NCBI RefSeq assembly: GCF_003755185.1
Contig: NZ_RKIC01000011.1
Coordinates: 219,009-283,008 of the forward strand
Source of the DNA: Frigoribacterium sp. PhB24
Lineage (GTDB): Bacteria > Actinomycetota > Actinomycetes > Actinomycetales > Microbacteriaceae
Length of the DNA: 64,000 bases
Reading direction: 5' to 3'
In this document: piece after piece, positions 51,618 to 60,397 of the stretch
Layout of the letters: each line of letters starts with the position of its first letter
How positions within the stretch are numbered: position 1 is the first letter of the stretch
The notes under the pieces: model-generated
Database searches by the model: none
What the model was told of the DNA's origin: nothing
What the model saw: only the letters and a program-made list of their open reading frames with translations
Made by a program: the position numbers and the translations under genes

Positions 51618-53846
51618 TCAGGCGCCGTCCGTGTCCCTCTCGACGAACGACGTCCAGAGCCACACCGCGACGCACAGGCCGGCGGTGACGGTGGCGGCGG
51701 CGACGGCCCCTTCGACGGGGAACGACGACGGTCCGCCCGTGAGCACCGCCGCGGCCGCCGCCACGCCGACCACGGTGAGCGCGACGTGCAGCGGTCGCGA
51801 CCAGGCCCAGATGCGGCGACCCGGCAGCGAGCCCACCGGAACGAGCGCGAGCACGAGTGATCCGAGGCCGGTCAAGCAGACCGTCGCGCTCGTCTCGAGG
51901 GCCAGTTCGGTGACGAAGCCCCCGGTGGCAGGCAGGGCCCCGTGGACGGCCCAGGCGCCGGCCGACACGACCGCCAGAACGGCGACCTGGACAAGTGCCG
52001 GCATCCCCGCCTCGCGATCGTCCGACTCGCCGGGCCGGCGTCGGGGCGCCGTCGATCCAGGCGTCACGAGACTCCCGACGAGCACCACCCCGAGCACGAG
52101 CGGCGGATCGAGGCCGAACAGCCGAGTGACCGCGCAGGCGACCACGGCGACGAGAAGGAGGCGCGGTGACATGCGGACGCGTGCCCCGCGCCCTCGGGAT
52201 CGCGCCACCAGCAGGGTGGGGACCACGATCGCGAGCACGTTGACGAGAGCGACGCCGATCGCGATCCCGGCGAGGAGGCGCGCGTAGCGGACCTCGTCGT
52301 CGAGGCCGGCGGCGAGCCCGACCACGGCGGCTCCGGCGGCGACGGTCAGCGCGGCGGCGACGCGGGGGTCGAGGGTGGCGGTCGAGAACGAGGTCGGGAG
52401 TTCTCGGCGGCGGTTCCGCCCCGTGAGTCGGGGTCCACGAGGAGTCAGTCGGCCTGTCAACGCCGTGGCCAACAGACGTGTCGGTGCGACGACGAGCACG
52501 ACGAACGCGGCCGCGAGGCCGAGGGCGAGAAGCCATCCCGTGCCGGTCATCGCCTGGCCGACGGTGGGCAGGTCGCGACCGAAGGTCGTCGCCGCCGCCC
52601 AGCTTCCGGTCGCCGGTGTGGTCGCGCCGGTCGGACCGCCGCCCTCGTCGCCCGGTGTGCCGCCGGAGCCGTCACCGGGCACGGGGGCTGCGGACGCCCC
52701 GACGGGCGGCTCGGCCGGAACGGCCGGGTCACCGGTCGCCCCCGGACCCGGGGTCGGTGCTGCAGAGGCAGAAGGAGGCGCGGTCGCGGCGGCCGTCGAC
52801 GCCACCGTGATCGAGATGCCCGCGCTGGGCGGCCCGACGTTCACCGCAGCGTCGATCTGGGCGGCCTGGACGACGTGTCCTCCCTCGGGGAGGGCGGCGT
52901 CGGACGACGTGCAGCGCCACGCGCCACCGGAAACCGTGGCCTGGCAGACCGGGGTGCTGTCGACGTACGCGGTGACCGTGGCGCCGTCCTCTCCCGACCC
53001 CGAGAAGATGATCGGTTGCGTGGTGACGCGTTCACCCGCCCGGGGCGCGGTGACGACGGGCGCGGCGGGGGCGTCCCGGTCGATCGTGACGACGACCCCG
53101 GTCGAGGTCGCCGACCGGGGCACGGCGGGAACCGAGTCCGAGGACTGCGACGCCGTCACCGTGTACCTGCCCGTCGGCCACGTCGAGGACGGCAGCAGGG
53201 CCGACCACGCGCCGGTGCCGTCGGCCGTCGCGGAGACCGGTGCCGCGCCTCCACCGACGGTGACCCGGGCACCGGGGAAGGCGGTGCCCGCGAGCTTGCC
53301 GCCGACGGCGGGGCCGCCCTGGACGGTCGGCGGGCCGAGCACCGAGAACGGAGCGCTGACCGCGTCGTCCACCACGGCCGAGTTCGTGACGTCCCGGACC
53401 GTCAGCGTCTGGTCGGCGCCGTTCTCGAGCACCACGGGGCACGACCAGGAGGCGCTGCCCGGTTCGTCGGAGGGCAGGGTCACCTCACAGAGGGCGCGGC
53501 TGGGCACGCGGGGGTCGAGCACCCTCACGGTGGCCCCGGCCGACCCCGTACCGGCGACCACGACGGCGTTGACGTCTCGGTCGCCGACGTCGCGGATGGT
53601 GGGCGCGACCGGGTCGGCGCCTGGTTGGCCGATCGACGGTGCGGGGGTGGGGGTGCGCGCGGGGTCGCCCGCGGCGCGGGCCCCGACACCGACCGACAGC
53701 GCGAGCGAGAGACCGAGCACGACGGCAACGAGCGTCGACGACGCACGCCGGGCACGGCGCGCACGTCGTGGCGCGACCACGCGTCGTCCGGCGACGGGCG
53801 TCGGCGGGCGCGTGGGATCCAGGGTCGGCGACTCGAACACTGTCAC
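51618..53846 (-). CDS. Exported Ig-like-domain protein with a polytopic C-terminal membrane domain
   Basis: A 742-residue protein of unknown function. A basic N-terminus and hydrophobic helix (about 38-60) look like a signal anchor. Residues 80-345 hold two or three Ig-like domains (GTGSAGATVRV, GTAFPGARVTV, GSGEDGATVTAYVD). A Pro/Ala/Gly linker (350-420) leads to about eight membrane helices (435-735). The GTG start is at 53846. Ig-like domains outside the cell on a multi-pass base suggest a surface or wall-interacting role, by inference only. Three 11-mer copies or variants lie in it. Confidence 0.7.
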   Translation of the reverse strand: MTVFESPTLDPTRPPTPVAGRRVVAPRRARRARRASSTLVAVVLGLSLALSVGVGARAAGDPARTPTPAPSIGQPGADPVAPTIRDVGDRDVNAVVVAGTGSAGATVRVLDPRVPSRALCEVTLPSDEPGSASWSCPVVLENGADQTLTVRDVTNSAVVDDAVSAPFSVLGPPTVQGGPAVGGKLAGTAFPGARVTVGGGAAPVSATADGTGAWSALLPSSTWPTGRYTVTASQSSDSVPAVPRSATSTGVVVTIDRDAPAAPVVTAPRAGERVTTQPIIFSGSGEDGATVTAYVDSTPVCQATVSGGAWRCTSSDAALPEGGHVVQAAQIDAAVNVGPPSAGISITVASTAAATAPPSASAAPTPGPGATGDPAVPAEPPVGASAAPVPGDGSGGTPGDEGGGPTGATTPATGSWAAATTFGRDLPTVGQAMTGTGWLLALGLAAAFVVLVVAPTRLLATALTGRLTPRGPRLTGRNRRRELPTSFSTATLDPRVAAALTVAAGAAVVGLAAGLDDEVRYARLLAGIAIGVALVNVLAIVVPTLLVARSRGRGARVRMSPRLLLVAVVACAVTRLFGLDPPLVLGVVLVGSLVTPGSTAPRRRPGESDDREAGMPALVQVAVLAVVSAGAWAVHGALPATGGFVTELALETSATVCLTGLGSLVLALVPVGSLPGRRIWAWSRPLHVALTVVGVAAAAAVLTGGPSSFPVEGAVAAATVTAGLCVAVWLWTSFVERDTDGA

Positions 53847-53968
53847 CCATTCAGCACGTTCTCGGGGTACAAGTCAATCCGTTGCGCGGGGGAGTCGCCC
53901 CCGCGGCCGCTCGTCGGGGTTCTGCTCCGAGATCACCCTGTGGGCAGGGACCCCACATGCAGCGCATT

Positions 53969-53974
53969 TATAGT
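53969..53974 (+). promoter_or_regulatory. -10 box TATAGT of lemA-htpX
   Basis: TATAGT is close to consensus and would give an 80-nt leader with AAGGAG before ATG 54064. Confidence 0.5.
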
Positions 53975-54063
53975 GTGCATCGGACTCCCGACGACCCGAT
54001 CCAGGTCACGGGCGACCACCCGGCGCCCGCCGTCATCGGTCCACCATCAAGGAGTGACACGTC

Positions 54064-54645
54064 ATGCAACCGGCCACGATCGGCATCCTGGTAGCGGCAG
54101 GCATCATCGTCCTGCTCGCGGTCATCATCGGCATCTATTTCTGGGCCACCTACAACTCGTTGGTGACCCTGAAGGTGCGCGTCGACGAGGCGTGGAGCGA
54201 CATCACGATCCAGCTCAAACGTCGAGCCGATCTGATCCCCAACATCATCGAGGCGGTCAAGGGATACGCCTCGCACGAGTCGTCGGTGTTCCAGAACGTG
54301 ACGGCGGCCCGTGCCGAGACGATCGGGGCCGGCACGCCGGCCGAGGCGTCCGCCGCCGAGGGGCACATGCAGACCGCGCTGAAGAGCATCTTCGCCGTGG
54401 CAGAGGCTTATCCGCAGTTGCAGGCGAGCCAGAACTTCTTGCAGTTGCAGTCCGAGTTGGTCGACACCGAGGACAAGATCCAGGCCGCGCGTCGCTTCTA
54501 CAACGGTGGCGTGCGCGAGTTCAACACCAAGAACCGCGTGTTCCCCAACTCGCTCTTCGCCAAGCGTCTCGGCTTCACCGAGCGGGACTTCTTCGAGGTG
54601 TCCGAACCGTCGGCCATCGCCGAGCCGCCGCGCGTCCAGTTCTGA
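54064..54645 (+). CDS. lemA: LemA family protein
   Basis: A 193-residue protein with an N-terminal membrane helix (about 7-30) and a helical-bundle domain: WATYNSLVTLKVRVDEAWSDI, LKRRADLIPNIIEAVKGYASHE, LQSELVDTEDKIQAARRFYNGGVREFN. It is often paired with HtpX or TPM-domain proteins in envelope stress. The role is not settled. It is followed by htpX after 25 bp. Confidence 0.92.
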   Translation: MQPATIGILVAAGIIVLLAVIIGIYFWATYNSLVTLKVRVDEAWSDITIQLKRRADLIPNIIEAVKGYASHESSVFQNVTAARAETIGAGTPAEASAAEGHMQTALKSIFAVAEAYPQLQASQNFLQLQSELVDTEDKIQAARRFYNGGVREFNTKNRVFPNSLFAKRLGFTERDFFEVSEPSAIAEPPRVQF

Positions 54646-54670
54646 CCCTGCCCGCCTCCCTTTCGAGACC

Positions 54671-55579
54671 ATGTACTCCGCGATCTCGCGCAACAAGCGC
54701 AACACGGTCTTCATCGTCCTGATCTTCCTCGTGATCGTCGGGGCGTTGGGCTTCGCCGCGAGCGCCATCTGGAACAACGGGTCGATCGGATTCCTCGTCC
54801 TCGGCGGCGCCGCGGTCTACGCGTTGATCCAGTACTTCGCCGCCAGCGGGCAGGCGTTGTCGATGAGCAACGCCCAGCAGGTCGACGGCACGACGGCTCC
54901 GCGCCTCTACCGCACCGTCGAGAACCTCAGCATCACCATGGGCATGCCGATGCCCAAGGTCTACGTGGTGGTCGATCCGGCCCCGAACGCGTTCGCCACG
55001 GGGCGTGATCCCGACCACGCCGTCGTCGCCGCCACCACGGGGTTGCTCGAGATCATGGACGACGCCGAGCTGCAGGGTGTCATGGCCCACGAGCTCGGCC
55101 ACGTCAAGAACTACGACATCCGGGTGTCGACGATGGTGTTCGGCCTCGTCGTGGCCGTGGGGTTCCTCGCGGACATCCTGCTGCGCATGTCGTTCTTCAG
55201 CGCGTTGACCGGGGGCAACCGCAACTCGAACGGCAACAACGGCGGGGGCGGGGGAAACCCCGTGTTCCTCGTGCTCGGTCTGGCGGCCATGATCATCGCC
55301 CCGCTCGCCGCCGCAGGCGTCCAGGCGGCCGTCTCGCGCCAGCGCGAGTACCTGGCCGATGCCACAGGGGCCTTGACGACGCGACACCCCGAGGGCTTGG
55401 CCCGGGCCCTCGAGAAGCTCGGTTCGTCCGGTCGGCCCATGCGCCAGCAGAACACCTCGATGTCGCACCTGTGGATCAGTGATCCGATGAAGCCGGGCGT
55501 CATGGACCGGCTCTTCAGCACGCACCCTCCGCTCGCCGACCGCGTCCGGCGGCTGCGGCAGAACGCGGACACCTTCTAG
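54671..55579 (+). CDS. htpX: HtpX-like M48 membrane zinc metalloprotease
   Basis: A 302-residue protease. Two N-terminal membrane helices (about 12-32, 38-57) precede the zinc motif HELGH (140-144); a third ligand Glu lies in RQREYLADATG. Two further helices flank a Gly/Asn loop (about 175-195). It degrades misfolded membrane proteins in the family. Its stop TAG overlaps the stop of the convergent gene on CTAG (55576-55579). Confidence 0.93.
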   Translation: MYSAISRNKRNTVFIVLIFLVIVGALGFAASAIWNNGSIGFLVLGGAAVYALIQYFAASGQALSMSNAQQVDGTTAPRLYRTVENLSITMGMPMPKVYVVVDPAPNAFATGRDPDHAVVAATTGLLEIMDDAELQGVMAHELGHVKNYDIRVSTMVFGLVVAVGFLADILLRMSFFSALTGGNRNSNGNNGGGGGNPVFLVLGLAAMIIAPLAAAGVQAAVSRQREYLADATGALTTRHPEGLARALEKLGSSGRPMRQQNTSMSHLWISDPMKPGVMDRLFSTHPPLADRVRRLRQNADTF

Positions 55580-56826
55580 TCGACGTCGTCGGTCACGACC
55601 TCCGCATCCGCGCGACCGGCCACGGTCGCTCGCAAGGCACCCGCCAGGTCACCGCGGTCGGCGACCTCGATCGTGCCCAACCCTTGCCAGGCCGCGGCGC
55701 GGCGCAGGGTCGTCGCCAGCCGTTCGACGTCGATCGGCAGGTCGCGCTCGCGCCAAGCCGACTGCACCCGCAGGACGCCCGCCTGACGGTCGCTCTTCAG
55801 ATCGACCCGCCCCACGAGTTGATCGTCCTGCAGGACGGGCAGCACGTAGTAACCGTGCACGCGCTTCTCGCGGGGGGTGTAGATCTCGATGCGGTAGCGG
55901 AAGCCGAAGAGTCGTTCCGCCCGGGGGCGGTGCCAGACCACGGGGTCGAACGGTGACAGGACGGCGTCCGACCGGAGTCGACGTGGCACGCGAGCGTCCC
56001 GGTGCAGCCACGCGGTCGAATCCCAGCCCGGCACGACCACGGGCTCGACGACACCCTCGTCGTGCAGTTCGCGCAGGGCGGGCCCGACGTCGACGGCCTT
56101 GAGCCGGAAATAGTCGGCGAGGTCGGAGGCCGTGGCCACTCCGGAGGCGCGGGCCGCGTGGGCGACGAGGCGACGGTGGGCTTCGTGGCGGTCGACGTCG
56201 ACGGCCAGCACCTCGGCCGAGAGCACCTGCTCGGGGAGGGCGTAGACCCGCTCGAACCGTCGTCGACCCGCGCTGACCAGGGCTCCGGTCCGGAACAGTG
56301 ATTCGAGGCCGCGTTTGACGTCGCCCCACCCCCACCACGGGCCGGTGCGGTCGGGCTGCGGGAAGACGGCGGCGTCGCCCTCGACCAGGCTGGCCGGCAG
56401 CGGCCCCTTGTCACGGATCTCGTGGAGCAACCAGCGTTCCATCCGGGGGCTCGTCGACAACCACGACGAGTCGTCCCCTCGCCATTTCGCGTCGTAGTCG
56501 CGCATGCGCCAGCGCAGCAGGGGCCACGTCGACACCGGGATGACGGCCGCCTCGTGGGCCCAGTACTCGACGTACCGGCCGCCGGGGGTGAAGGTGAGGC
56601 GGTCGAGGGTCGCGCGGTCGTACGAGCCGAGGCGGGCGAACGCAGGCAGGTAATGGCTGCGCTCGAACACGTTGACCGAGTCGATCTGCAACAGGCCGAG
56701 GCGGTCGACGAGGCCGTTCAGCTGGCGCGTACCCGGGCGCACGGGGCCGTCGACGGGGTTGCCGAAGCCCTGGGCCGCGAGGGCGACACGTCGGGCCTGG
56801 GCGGGGGAGAGCTGCTGACGGGGCAC
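55576..56826 (-). CDS. YcaQ-like winged-helix DNA glycosylase (AlkX/HTH_42 family)
   Basis: A 416-residue protein of the YcaQ family, whose E. coli member unhooks interstrand DNA crosslinks. The QxD-type catalytic segment is LLQIDSVNV (QID 47-49); RSHYLPAF, EYWAHEAAVIP and the C-terminal FDPVVWHRPRAERLFGF and YYVLPVL blocks match the family. GTG 56826 is supported by a TACAGT box seven bases upstream; the open frame further 5' has none. DNA-repair function is inferred from the family. Confidence 0.85.
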   Translation of the reverse strand: MPRQQLSPAQARRVALAAQGFGNPVDGPVRPGTRQLNGLVDRLGLLQIDSVNVFERSHYLPAFARLGSYDRATLDRLTFTPGGRYVEYWAHEAAVIPVSTWPLLRWRMRDYDAKWRGDDSSWLSTSPRMERWLLHEIRDKGPLPASLVEGDAAVFPQPDRTGPWWGWGDVKRGLESLFRTGALVSAGRRRFERVYALPEQVLSAEVLAVDVDRHEAHRRLVAHAARASGVATASDLADYFRLKAVDVGPALRELHDEGVVEPVVVPGWDSTAWLHRDARVPRRLRSDAVLSPFDPVVWHRPRAERLFGFRYRIEIYTPREKRVHGYYVLPVLQDDQLVGRVDLKSDRQAGVLRVQSAWRERDLPIDVERLATTLRRAAAWQGLGTIEVADRGDLAGALRATVAGRADAEVVTDDVD

Positions 56827-56833
56827 GCGGACG

Positions 56834-56839
56834 ACTGTA
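56834..56839 (-). promoter_or_regulatory. -10 box TACAGT of the YcaQ-like gene
   Basis: On the minus strand TACAGT is followed by seven bases and GTG 56826, a leaderless layout. Confidence 0.5.
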
Positions 56840-56944
56840 GCGACGGCCACCGACACGCACCGCGCCTCCTGACGTCGCCTCGTCCCCGTCGACACATGCG
56901 CCCGGCGGCATGTGGACGGGTAGGTGACCGGCTCCGCGTGGCCA

Positions 56945-56950
56945 TAAACT
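56945..56950 (+). promoter_or_regulatory. -10 box TAAACT of a leaderless promoter
   Basis: TAAACT ends six bases before ATG 56957; no ribosome-binding site is present. Confidence 0.55.
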
Positions 56951-56956
56951 GACGCG

Positions 56957-58138
56957 ATGATCTGGCGGAACCGCCCCACGCGCGGCGACGAGACGCAGGG
57001 CGACGCGGTGAGCGGGCAGACGGCCGGTGCCGTCGCCGATCCGTCGGTGCCCCGGGGCATGGTCATCGCGGGGGCCTGGTCGTGGCGCATCCTGCTGCTC
57101 GTGGCCGTGGCCGGTGTCTTCGTCTGGCTGGTCACCCAGCTGCGGGTCATCGTCATCCCCTTCCTGGTGGCGCTGCTGATCTCCGCCCTGCTCGTTCCGC
57201 TCTCGGGGTGGCTGCAGCGACATCGCTGGCCCAAGTGGCTGGCCGTCGTGTCGGTTCTGGTGGGGTTCCTCGTGGTGGTCTCCGGCCTCGTCGTGCTCGT
57301 CGTCCTGCAGATCGTCGACGGCTGGCCCACGTTGCGTGATCGGTCCATCGCCTCCTACGGCGACTTCAAGGACTTCCTGCTCACGTCGCCGTTGCATCTC
57401 ACCGAGGCCCAGATCAACGGGTACGTGTCCGACGCGATCGCGGCCGTCCAGCAGGACAGCCAACCACTCGTGCGCGGTGCCCTCTCGGTCGGATCGACCG
57501 CGGGTCACGTGGGGGCCGGGCTCGTGCTCGGTCTCTTCGCGACGATCTTCGTGCTCGTGGGCGGGTCCGAGATCTGGCGGTGGGTCGTCCGCCTCTTCCC
57601 CCGGGCCTCGCGTCCGGCGATCGACGGTGCGGGCCGGGCGGGGTGGCTCACCCTGACGAACTTCGTCAAGGTGCAGATCTTCGTCGCGTTCGTCGACGCC
57701 GTGGGCATCGGCCTCGGCGCGTTCTTCCTCGGTCTGCCGCTGGTGGCGCCCATCGCGATCGCGGTGTTCCTCGGGTCGTTCGTGCCCGTCGTCGGCGCCG
57801 TGGCGACCGGAGCCGTCGCCGTCGTGATCGCGCTCGTCTACAACGGTTGGGTCGTCGCCCTGCTGATGCTCGCCGTCGTGATCCTCGTGCAGCAGATCGA
57901 GGGCCACCTCCTGCAGCCGTTCGTCATGGGCAGCGCCGTCAAGGTGCACCCTTTGGCCGTCGTCTTCGCCGTCGCGGGCGGCACCCTGGTCGCAGGCATC
58001 CCCGGGGCCCTCTTCGCCGTTCCGTTCGTGGCCGTGCTCAACGTCATGATCACCTATGTCGCGAGGGGCACGTGGCGCGGCGAGCCGCGGCCCCTCGAAC
58101 ACGACGTCACTCAAGCCGGAGGTCTCACCGATGTCTGA
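56957..58138 (+). CDS. AI-2E family transporter (PerM/UPF0118)
   Basis: A 393-residue membrane protein with about eight helices. The large extracytoplasmic segment (about 115-175) and the QQIEGHLLQPFVMGSAVKVHPLAVVFAVAGG block near 310 are the family signatures. Substrates reported for the family differ (autoinducer-2 export, ion antiport, permease activity), so none is assigned. The last eight bases overlap the ilvA start. Confidence 0.88.
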   Translation: MIWRNRPTRGDETQGDAVSGQTAGAVADPSVPRGMVIAGAWSWRILLLVAVAGVFVWLVTQLRVIVIPFLVALLISALLVPLSGWLQRHRWPKWLAVVSVLVGFLVVVSGLVVLVVLQIVDGWPTLRDRSIASYGDFKDFLLTSPLHLTEAQINGYVSDAIAAVQQDSQPLVRGALSVGSTAGHVGAGLVLGLFATIFVLVGGSEIWRWVVRLFPRASRPAIDGAGRAGWLTLTNFVKVQIFVAFVDAVGIGLGAFFLGLPLVAPIAIAVFLGSFVPVVGAVATGAVAVVIALVYNGWVVALLMLAVVILVQQIEGHLLQPFVMGSAVKVHPLAVVFAVAGGTLVAGIPGALFAVPFVAVLNVMITYVARGTWRGEPRPLEHDVTQAGGLTDV

Positions 58139-59369
58139 ACGCACCCTGGCCGGTCCCACCCTCGTCGAGATCGAGGAGGCGCGAGAGCGGGTCTCACGGG
58201 TCGTCCGCGTCACCCCGATGGAGACCTCGCAGTATCTCGCGGACGTCCTGGGCTCCCGCGTGCACCTCAAGTGCGAGAACCTGCAGCGCACGGGGTCGTA
58301 CAAGATCCGCGGCGCCTATAACAGGCTGACGCAGCTGACGGACGACGAGAAGGCGCGGGGGGTCGTCGCCGCGTCGGCCGGCAACCACGCGCAGGGTGTC
58401 GCCTTGGCCGCCCGAGAGCTGGGCATCGCCGCCACGATCTTCATGCCCGTGGGCGTCGCGCTGCCCAAGTTGCAGGCGACGAGGCACTACGGTGCCGACG
58501 TCGTGCTCCGGGGGCACACGGTCGAGCAGTCGCTCCGAGCCGCGCAAGAGTTCGCCGACACGACCGGCTCCGTGTTCATCCCCCCGTTCGATCACGCCGA
58601 CGTCGTCGCCGGTCAGGGCACCCTGGGGCTCGAGATCCTCGAGCAGGTGCCCGACGTCGACACGGTGATCGTGCCCGTCGGCGGGGGCGGCCTCGCGGCC
58701 GGCGTGGCCAGCGCCCTCAAGCAGAGCGCGGCGCTCACCGGGCGTGACGTCCGCATCATCGGCGTGCAGGCGGCCAACGCCGCGCCCTACGCCGTCTCGA
58801 TGAAACTCGGCGTCCGGACCGACATCGACGCCCAGCCCACGATCGCCGACGGCATCGCCGTGGCCAAACCCGGCGTGCTCAACTTCGAGATCATCCGCGA
58901 CACGGTCGACGAGATCGTCACGGTCAGTGACGACGACACGGCTCGAGCGATGCTGGTGCTCCTCGAGCGCGCCAAGCTCGTCGTCGAGGCCGCGGGCGCC
59001 GTCGGCATCGCGGCGATCCTCACCGAGCAGGTCCGCGACCTCGGCACGACCGTGGTGATCCTCAGCGGCGGCAACATCGATCCGCTGATGATGGAGCGCG
59101 TCATCGGTCGTGGCCTCGCCGCCGCCGCCCGTTACGTCAAACTGCGCATCGGCATGCCCGACCGCCCGGGCCAGCTGACCCGGGTCAGCGAAGTGCTGTC
59201 CGACGCCAACGCCAACGTGGTCGAGGTGCTGCACACCCGCCACGGACGAGGTCTGCAGATCAGTGAGGTCGAGCTCGAGCTCAGCGTCGAGACGCGCGGG
59301 CCCGACCATGTCGAAGAGGTCCTGCAGCGGCTGCGCGACGCGGGGTACCAGCCCAACGTCGACTTCTGA
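58131..59369 (+). CDS. ilvA: Threonine ammonia-lyase (short form with C-terminal ACT domain)
   Basis: A 412-residue PLP enzyme converting threonine to 2-oxobutanoate. K58 in RTGSYKIRGA forms the Schiff base; ASAGNHAQGVA and the phosphate-binding VPVGGGGLAAG follow. The C-terminal 75 residues are a single ACT domain (IGMPDRPGQLTRVSEVLSDA), as in the 400-residue actinobacterial form. ATG 58131 overlaps the transporter gene. It may serve isoleucine synthesis or threonine breakdown. Confidence 0.93.
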   Translation: MSERTLAGPTLVEIEEARERVSRVVRVTPMETSQYLADVLGSRVHLKCENLQRTGSYKIRGAYNRLTQLTDDEKARGVVAASAGNHAQGVALAARELGIAATIFMPVGVALPKLQATRHYGADVVLRGHTVEQSLRAAQEFADTTGSVFIPPFDHADVVAGQGTLGLEILEQVPDVDTVIVPVGGGGLAAGVASALKQSAALTGRDVRIIGVQAANAAPYAVSMKLGVRTDIDAQPTIADGIAVAKPGVLNFEIIRDTVDEIVTVSDDDTARAMLVLLERAKLVVEAAGAVGIAAILTEQVRDLGTTVVILSGGNIDPLMMERVIGRGLAAAARYVKLRIGMPDRPGQLTRVSEVLSDANANVVEVLHTRHGRGLQISEVELELSVETRGPDHVEEVLQRLRDAGYQPNVDF

Positions 59370-59381
59370 GCCGCCTCCCAG

Positions 59382-59553
59382 GGCGCGACCGCGCCTCCTG
59401 CCGTGACCTGCGCCTCCGGGCGTGACCTGCGCCTTGTGTCGTGACCTGCGTGTCCGGGCGTGACCTGCGCCTCCTGACGTGACCTGCGTGTCCGGGCGTG
59501 ACCTGCGCCTCCTGACGTGACCCGCGCCTCCGGGCGTGACCCGCGCCTCCTGG
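59382..59553. repeat. 19-bp tandem repeat array (nine units)
   Basis: Units of CGTGACCTGCGCCTCCGGG and close variants recur with cores starting at 59391, 59410, 59429, 59448, 59467, 59486, 59505, 59524 and 59543. Units alternate between CCTCCTGA and TGTCCGGG/CCTCCGGG endings. Period and core match the array at 51086-51165. Two units contain the complete 11-mer (59389-59399, 59541-59551). Confidence 0.9.
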
Positions 59554-59566
59554 TGAGCGCCCGGGG

Positions 59567-59637
59567 CGGCAAATCAGGAGAACGACGACGGGGGAGTGCT
59601 GGACGGAAGGTTCGACCGTCGTTCTCCTGAGTTGCCG
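59567..59637. repeat. 71-bp inverted-repeat element E
   Basis: The ends are CGGCAAATCAGGAGA and TCTCCTGAGTTGCCG. The interior keeps GAACGAC/GTCGTTC pairing next to the ends. It is a single element, flanked by the 19-bp array and the hexamer repeat. Confidence 0.85.
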
Positions 59638-59691
59638 TTGCCGTTGCCGTTGCCGATGCCGTTGCCGATGCCTACGCCGATGCCGATGCCG
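59631..59691. repeat. Hexamer repeat GTTGCC/GATGCC, about ten units
   Basis: A microsatellite of six-base units directly continues from the right end GTTGCCG of element E, as if the element end had been copied by slippage. Confidence 0.85.
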
Positions 59692-59720
59692 GCAGGCGTC
59701 AGGGCGTGGCGGGGACGACG

Positions 59721-59749
59721 AAGGCCCCCGCTCGTCGAGCAGGGGCCTT
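59721..59749 (-). terminator. Intrinsic terminator of greA
   Basis: AAGGCCCC (59721-59728) pairs with GGGGCCTT (59742-59749) around CGCTCGTCGAGCA. It lies 15 bp after the greA stop codon on the minus strand. Confidence 0.75.
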
Positions 59750-59763
59750 CATCGCCGGCTGAC

Positions 59764-60255
59764 CTACGGCTGGTAGGTCTCGACGTTGGTGATCGACACC
59801 GAGATGTCCTTGCCGTTCGGTGCGGTGTAGCTGGTGGTCGTGCCGACCTTGAGGCCGTTGATGGCCTGACCGAGCGGGCTGGCCTCGCTGTAGACCGAGA
59901 GGTCGCTGCCGGCCGCGATGATCTCGCGGTTCCCGAGCAGGAACGTGCTCTCGTCGCCGGCGATGGTCGCCGTGACGACGGTGCCGGGCCCGACGATGCC
60001 GTCGGCGGCCGTCGAGTCGCCGACCGTGGCGTGCTTCAGCAGATTGATCAGCGTGCGGATGCGTGCCTCCATCTTGCCCTGCTCGTCCTTCGCGGCGTGG
60101 TAGCCGCCGTTCTCCTTCAGGTCGCCCTCTTCGCGGGCTGCCTCGATGCGTGACGCGATCTCTCGACGCCCCTCGCCGCTGAGGGTGTCGAGCTCGGCCT
60201 GCAGACGGTCGCGGGCGTCCGTCGTGAGCCAGGTGGTCTCGTTGTCAGTGCTCAT
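59764..60255 (-). CDS. greA: Transcription elongation factor GreA
   Basis: A 163-residue factor that rescues backtracked RNA polymerase. The N-terminal coiled coil carries the acidic tip in AAREEGDLKENGGYHAAKDEQ; the C-terminal FKBP-like domain has EASPLGQAINGLKVG. The order greA, DUF4307 gene, divergent mca matches mycobacteria. Confidence 0.95.
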   Translation of the reverse strand: MSTDNETTWLTTDARDRLQAELDTLSGEGRREIASRIEAAREEGDLKENGGYHAAKDEQGKMEARIRTLINLLKHATVGDSTAADGIVGPGTVVTATIAGDESTFLLGNREIIAAGSDLSVYSEASPLGQAINGLKVGTTTSYTAPNGKDISVSITNVETYQP

Positions 60256-60346
60256 GGTGTCTCCGTTTCGTGCGGCGGCCGAACCCGGACGGGCAGGTCG
60301 AGCCGAGGAGGCGCGGTGCCGGGAACCGGGGCGAGGTCGCCCACCG

Positions 60347-60377
60347 AAAAAAGGAGACCGGCCGAGTGGCCGGTCTC
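60347..60377 (-). terminator. Rho-independent terminator of the DUF4307 gene
   Basis: GAGACCGGCC (60354-60363) and GGCCGGTCTC (60368-60377) form a perfect 10-bp stem with a 4-base loop. On the minus strand the stem is followed by six T (60352-60347). It is the only terminator in the window with a classical U-tract. Confidence 0.85.
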
Positions 60378-60397
60378 GTCGTGCGATTTCGAGCAGT

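Noticed and set aside
51247..52536. Leftward frame of 429 codons covering the repeat hub
   Set aside because: It runs through tandem repeats and overlaps the Ig-domain gene in another frame; Arg-rich shadow.
59382..59553. CRISPR array
   Set aside because: The 19-bp units are directly tandem without unique spacers, and no cas gene is present.
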